A stretch of DNA of 5,757 bases from Candidatus Aminicenantota bacterium. GTDB taxonomy: Bacteria; Acidobacteriota; Aminicenantia; UBA2199. The DNA lies in NCBI GenBank assembly GCA_024644125.1, contig JAHELQ010000364.1:1-5757 (forward strand), given 5' to 3'. Of this stretch, positions 4,581-5,757 are shown piece by piece (position 1 is the stretch's first letter; every line of letters begins with the position of its first letter). Position numbers and translations under genes: made by a program. The notes under the pieces are model-generated. The model was not told the origin of the DNA. It did not search any database and saw only the letters and a list, made by a program, of their open reading frames with translations.

Positions 4581-5650
4581 AATTCTTCGAGTAGCCGATA
4601 AAACGATTCCGGCCGGGAAGCCTTCTTATAGTCTTCGATGCGAGCTTCCTGAAAAGTTTTGATCCTGGAGTTGAGCTCCGTGTCGGCGATCATCCGTTCC
4701 AGCAAGGCCGCCACATCCTCGTAGCGTTTGTCGTTGAACACGATGCCGCCATCTCCCAACGTCTCTTTGACGGCGCCGGCATTGTAAGCGGCCACCGGAA
4801 CTTTCAGGAAGCAACTCTCGATCAACGGCAGGCAAAAACCTTCGTGCTCGCTCATGCTGAGAAACACGTCGCCCAACCGGTACACCGAGAGTAATTCCTC
4901 GAATGGGATATGGCCGGTGAATACGATGTCGTCGGAGGTGAGGAGAAAACGCGAGGCCAGGTCGCGCACCGCGAAAAAGTATTTGGGCAGGGTATCGGTC
5001 TTGCCGGCCACGATGAGGCGGATGGAGGGATTGATGTATTTTTTGTAGAAGAATACAGTTTTCACCAGGTCTTCGATTTTTTTGTTGGGGCTGATGCGTC
5101 CCACGAATATGATGTTGGAGCGTTCGTCGTCGTAGAGGTTGTAGTAGGGGGCGCTGTGTTTGCCGGCGTAATCGTCCAACCGGATCATGATGGGAAACAC
5201 CCGGACGTTCCGGTACCCCAATTCTTCCAGCTCCCCGGCATTGTATGTCGAGTCGGCGATGGAGAGATCGAAGGCATCGTAGAGCCGCGCCAGGTGATTG
5301 CGCCCTTCCTGGGTGAAACGGACCAGGTCGTCGGAAAAATCGGTGAAAAAATGGGGCGGCGTGATGTTGTGATACACCATCACCTTCTTGCCCGGGACGT
5401 CGATGAAAAAATCGGTCAATCGCGAGGGGATGGCGAAGTGCAAAATCTTGACTGAATCGGGATCGGGTTTGTAGTCTTCAAAAAAAACCGCCCGGTCCCG
5501 CATGTTCTCGTCAATGGTCATGGCGACGATGCGGCTCTCGATCCCCCGTTCCAGCAAATATTCGTGCAGCCGGAGCGTTGAATTTCCAATGGCGTCTCCA
5601 TAATGAAACGCGGGTAAAAATTGTTCTTCGGTCATCCCTATTTTTATCAA
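4577..5650 (-). CDS. GT4-family glycosyltransferase
   Basis: A 357-residue GT-B fold enzyme of normal length, probably retaining, using an NDP-sugar to extend a surface or secreted glycan in the cytoplasm. The N-terminal acceptor domain has FHYGDAIGN (15-23) and YHNITPP (93-99). The donor domain opens with FVGRISPNKK (182-191), continues with RLIVAGK (211-217) and GHIPFEELLSVYRLGDVFLS (246-265), and holds the EX7E motif Glu270/Glu278 in EHEGFCLPLIES. The reading begins with TTG at 5650, which retains the first beta strand (IKIGM); an ATG at 5635 would drop it, and neither has a good ribosome site, so the start is uncertain. Its stop overlaps the next gene's ATG by 4 nt. Sugar donor and acceptor cannot be deduced; the pairing of two GT4 enzymes suggests polysaccharide, O-antigen or exopolysaccharide assembly. 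Confidence 0.9.
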   Translation of the reverse strand: MIKIGMTEEQFLPAFHYGDAIGNSTLRLHEYLLERGIESRIVAMTIDENMRDRAVFFEDYKPDPDSVKILHFAIPSRLTDFFIDVPGKKVMVYHNITPPHFFTDFSDDLVRFTQEGRNHLARLYDAFDLSIADSTYNAGELEELGYRNVRVFPIMIRLDDYAGKHSAPYYNLYDDERSNIIFVGRISPNKKIEDLVKTVFFYKKYINPSIRLIVAGKTDTLPKYFFAVRDLASRFLLTSDDIVFTGHIPFEELLSVYRLGDVFLSMSEHEGFCLPLIESCFLKVPVAAYNAGAVKETLGDGGIVFNDKRYEDVAALLERMIADTELNSRIKTFQEARIEDYKKASRPESFYRLLEEL

Positions 5651-5691
5651 AAAAGAAGGGGCAGGTCAATAGGCATATATCGTTTAAGTAC

Positions 5692-5720
5692 TTGACAAAT
5701 TCAAAAAAATAGTATATTAT
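5692..5720 (+). promoter_or_regulatory. divergent promoter for a gene beyond the right edge
   Basis: TTGACA (5692-5697), 17-nt spacer, TATTAT (5715-5720), in a very AT-rich stretch. An 8-bp palindrome AAGTACTT (5686-5693) overlaps the edge of the -35 box and could be an operator. Transcription would run rightward, divergent from the glycosyltransferase genes, leaving a leader of about 30 nt. Confidence 0.75.
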
Positions 5721-5742
5721 AGTTTATAATTAACAATAAATT

Positions 5743-5750
5743 AGAGGAGG
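5743..5750 (+). promoter_or_regulatory. strong ribosome binding site of the next gene
   Basis: AGAGGAGG, a near-perfect Shine-Dalgarno sequence, followed by seven bases to the end of the window. A start codon immediately after base 5757 would have ideal spacing. The gene itself is outside the window and its identity is unknown. Confidence 0.7.
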
Positions 5751-5757
5751 AACAAAC

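Noticed and set aside
4910..5455. Forward-strand 181-aa ORF
   Set aside because: It is the complement of the intact GT4 gene and is Val/Gly/Asp rich, as expected for an antisense shadow in GC-rich DNA.
5657..5676. Possible third, degenerate copy of the 17-bp repeat (AAGGGGCAGGTCAATAGG region)
   Set aside because: It matches the reverse complement only partly, with a missing base and several mismatches; chance similarity cannot be excluded.
5663..5710. Promoter on the - strand for the glycosyltransferase operon (TTGAAT-N17-GATATA)
   Set aside because: Both boxes are weak in a very AT-rich stretch where such matches arise easily; the operon promoter remains unassigned.

Overview
The window is bacterial: short intergenic gaps, Shine-Dalgarno sites, sigma-70-type promoters and overlapping start/stop codons. 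The organism cannot be named from the sequence. The GC-rich right half, with NDP-sugar glycosyltransferases and a GlcF/Hdr-like iron-sulfur protein, beside a more AT-rich toxin-antitoxin insert, would suit an uncultured Gram-negative lineage such as a Desulfobacterota- or Acidobacteriota/Aminicenantes-like bacterium. That is a guess.

Left part (1-840, + strand): a two-gene toxin-antitoxin module, an AbrB/MazE-type antitoxin followed after 1 nt by a Doc/Fic toxin. It has a strong promoter (TTGACA-N17-CATAAT). The whole unit lies between two exact 17-bp direct repeats (TCACCTGTCCCCTATTT), so it looks like a discrete cassette.

Middle part (840-2308, + strand): a G/T-rich intergenic stretch holds two imperfect copies of a 34-37-nt block. 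A consensus-like promoter follows, with a 20-bp dyad just downstream. Then come a 106-aa helical protein of unknown function and a striking 21-bp-periodic array (about 13 units, 1443-1715), ending in an intrinsic terminator. The array is open in one forward frame and one reverse frame. A second forward frame encodes Ala-rich heptads interrupted by TGA only at the Arg position. A GC-rich hairpin with a U-tract then precedes a small XRE-type HTH regulator, whose stop codon overlaps tail-to-tail with the converging iron-sulfur gene.

Right part (5650-2305, - strand): an apparent operon of two GT4 glycosyltransferases (4-nt overlap) followed by a CCG-domain iron-sulfur protein. The second glycosyltransferase appears broken: its frame stops early at 3591, but a recognisable 37-residue GT4 C-terminal tail continues in another frame to 3479, and roughly 25 residues normally found between the two parts are missing. 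The last 66 bases hold a divergent + strand promoter (TTGACA-N17-TATTAT) and a strong AGAGGAGG ribosome site for a gene starting just beyond the window.

How the parts relate: the toxin-antitoxin pair is self-contained. The glycosyltransferases probably build a cell-surface glycan; the iron-sulfur protein has no visible functional link to them. The HTH regulator is a possible but unproven user of the dyad near 1006.
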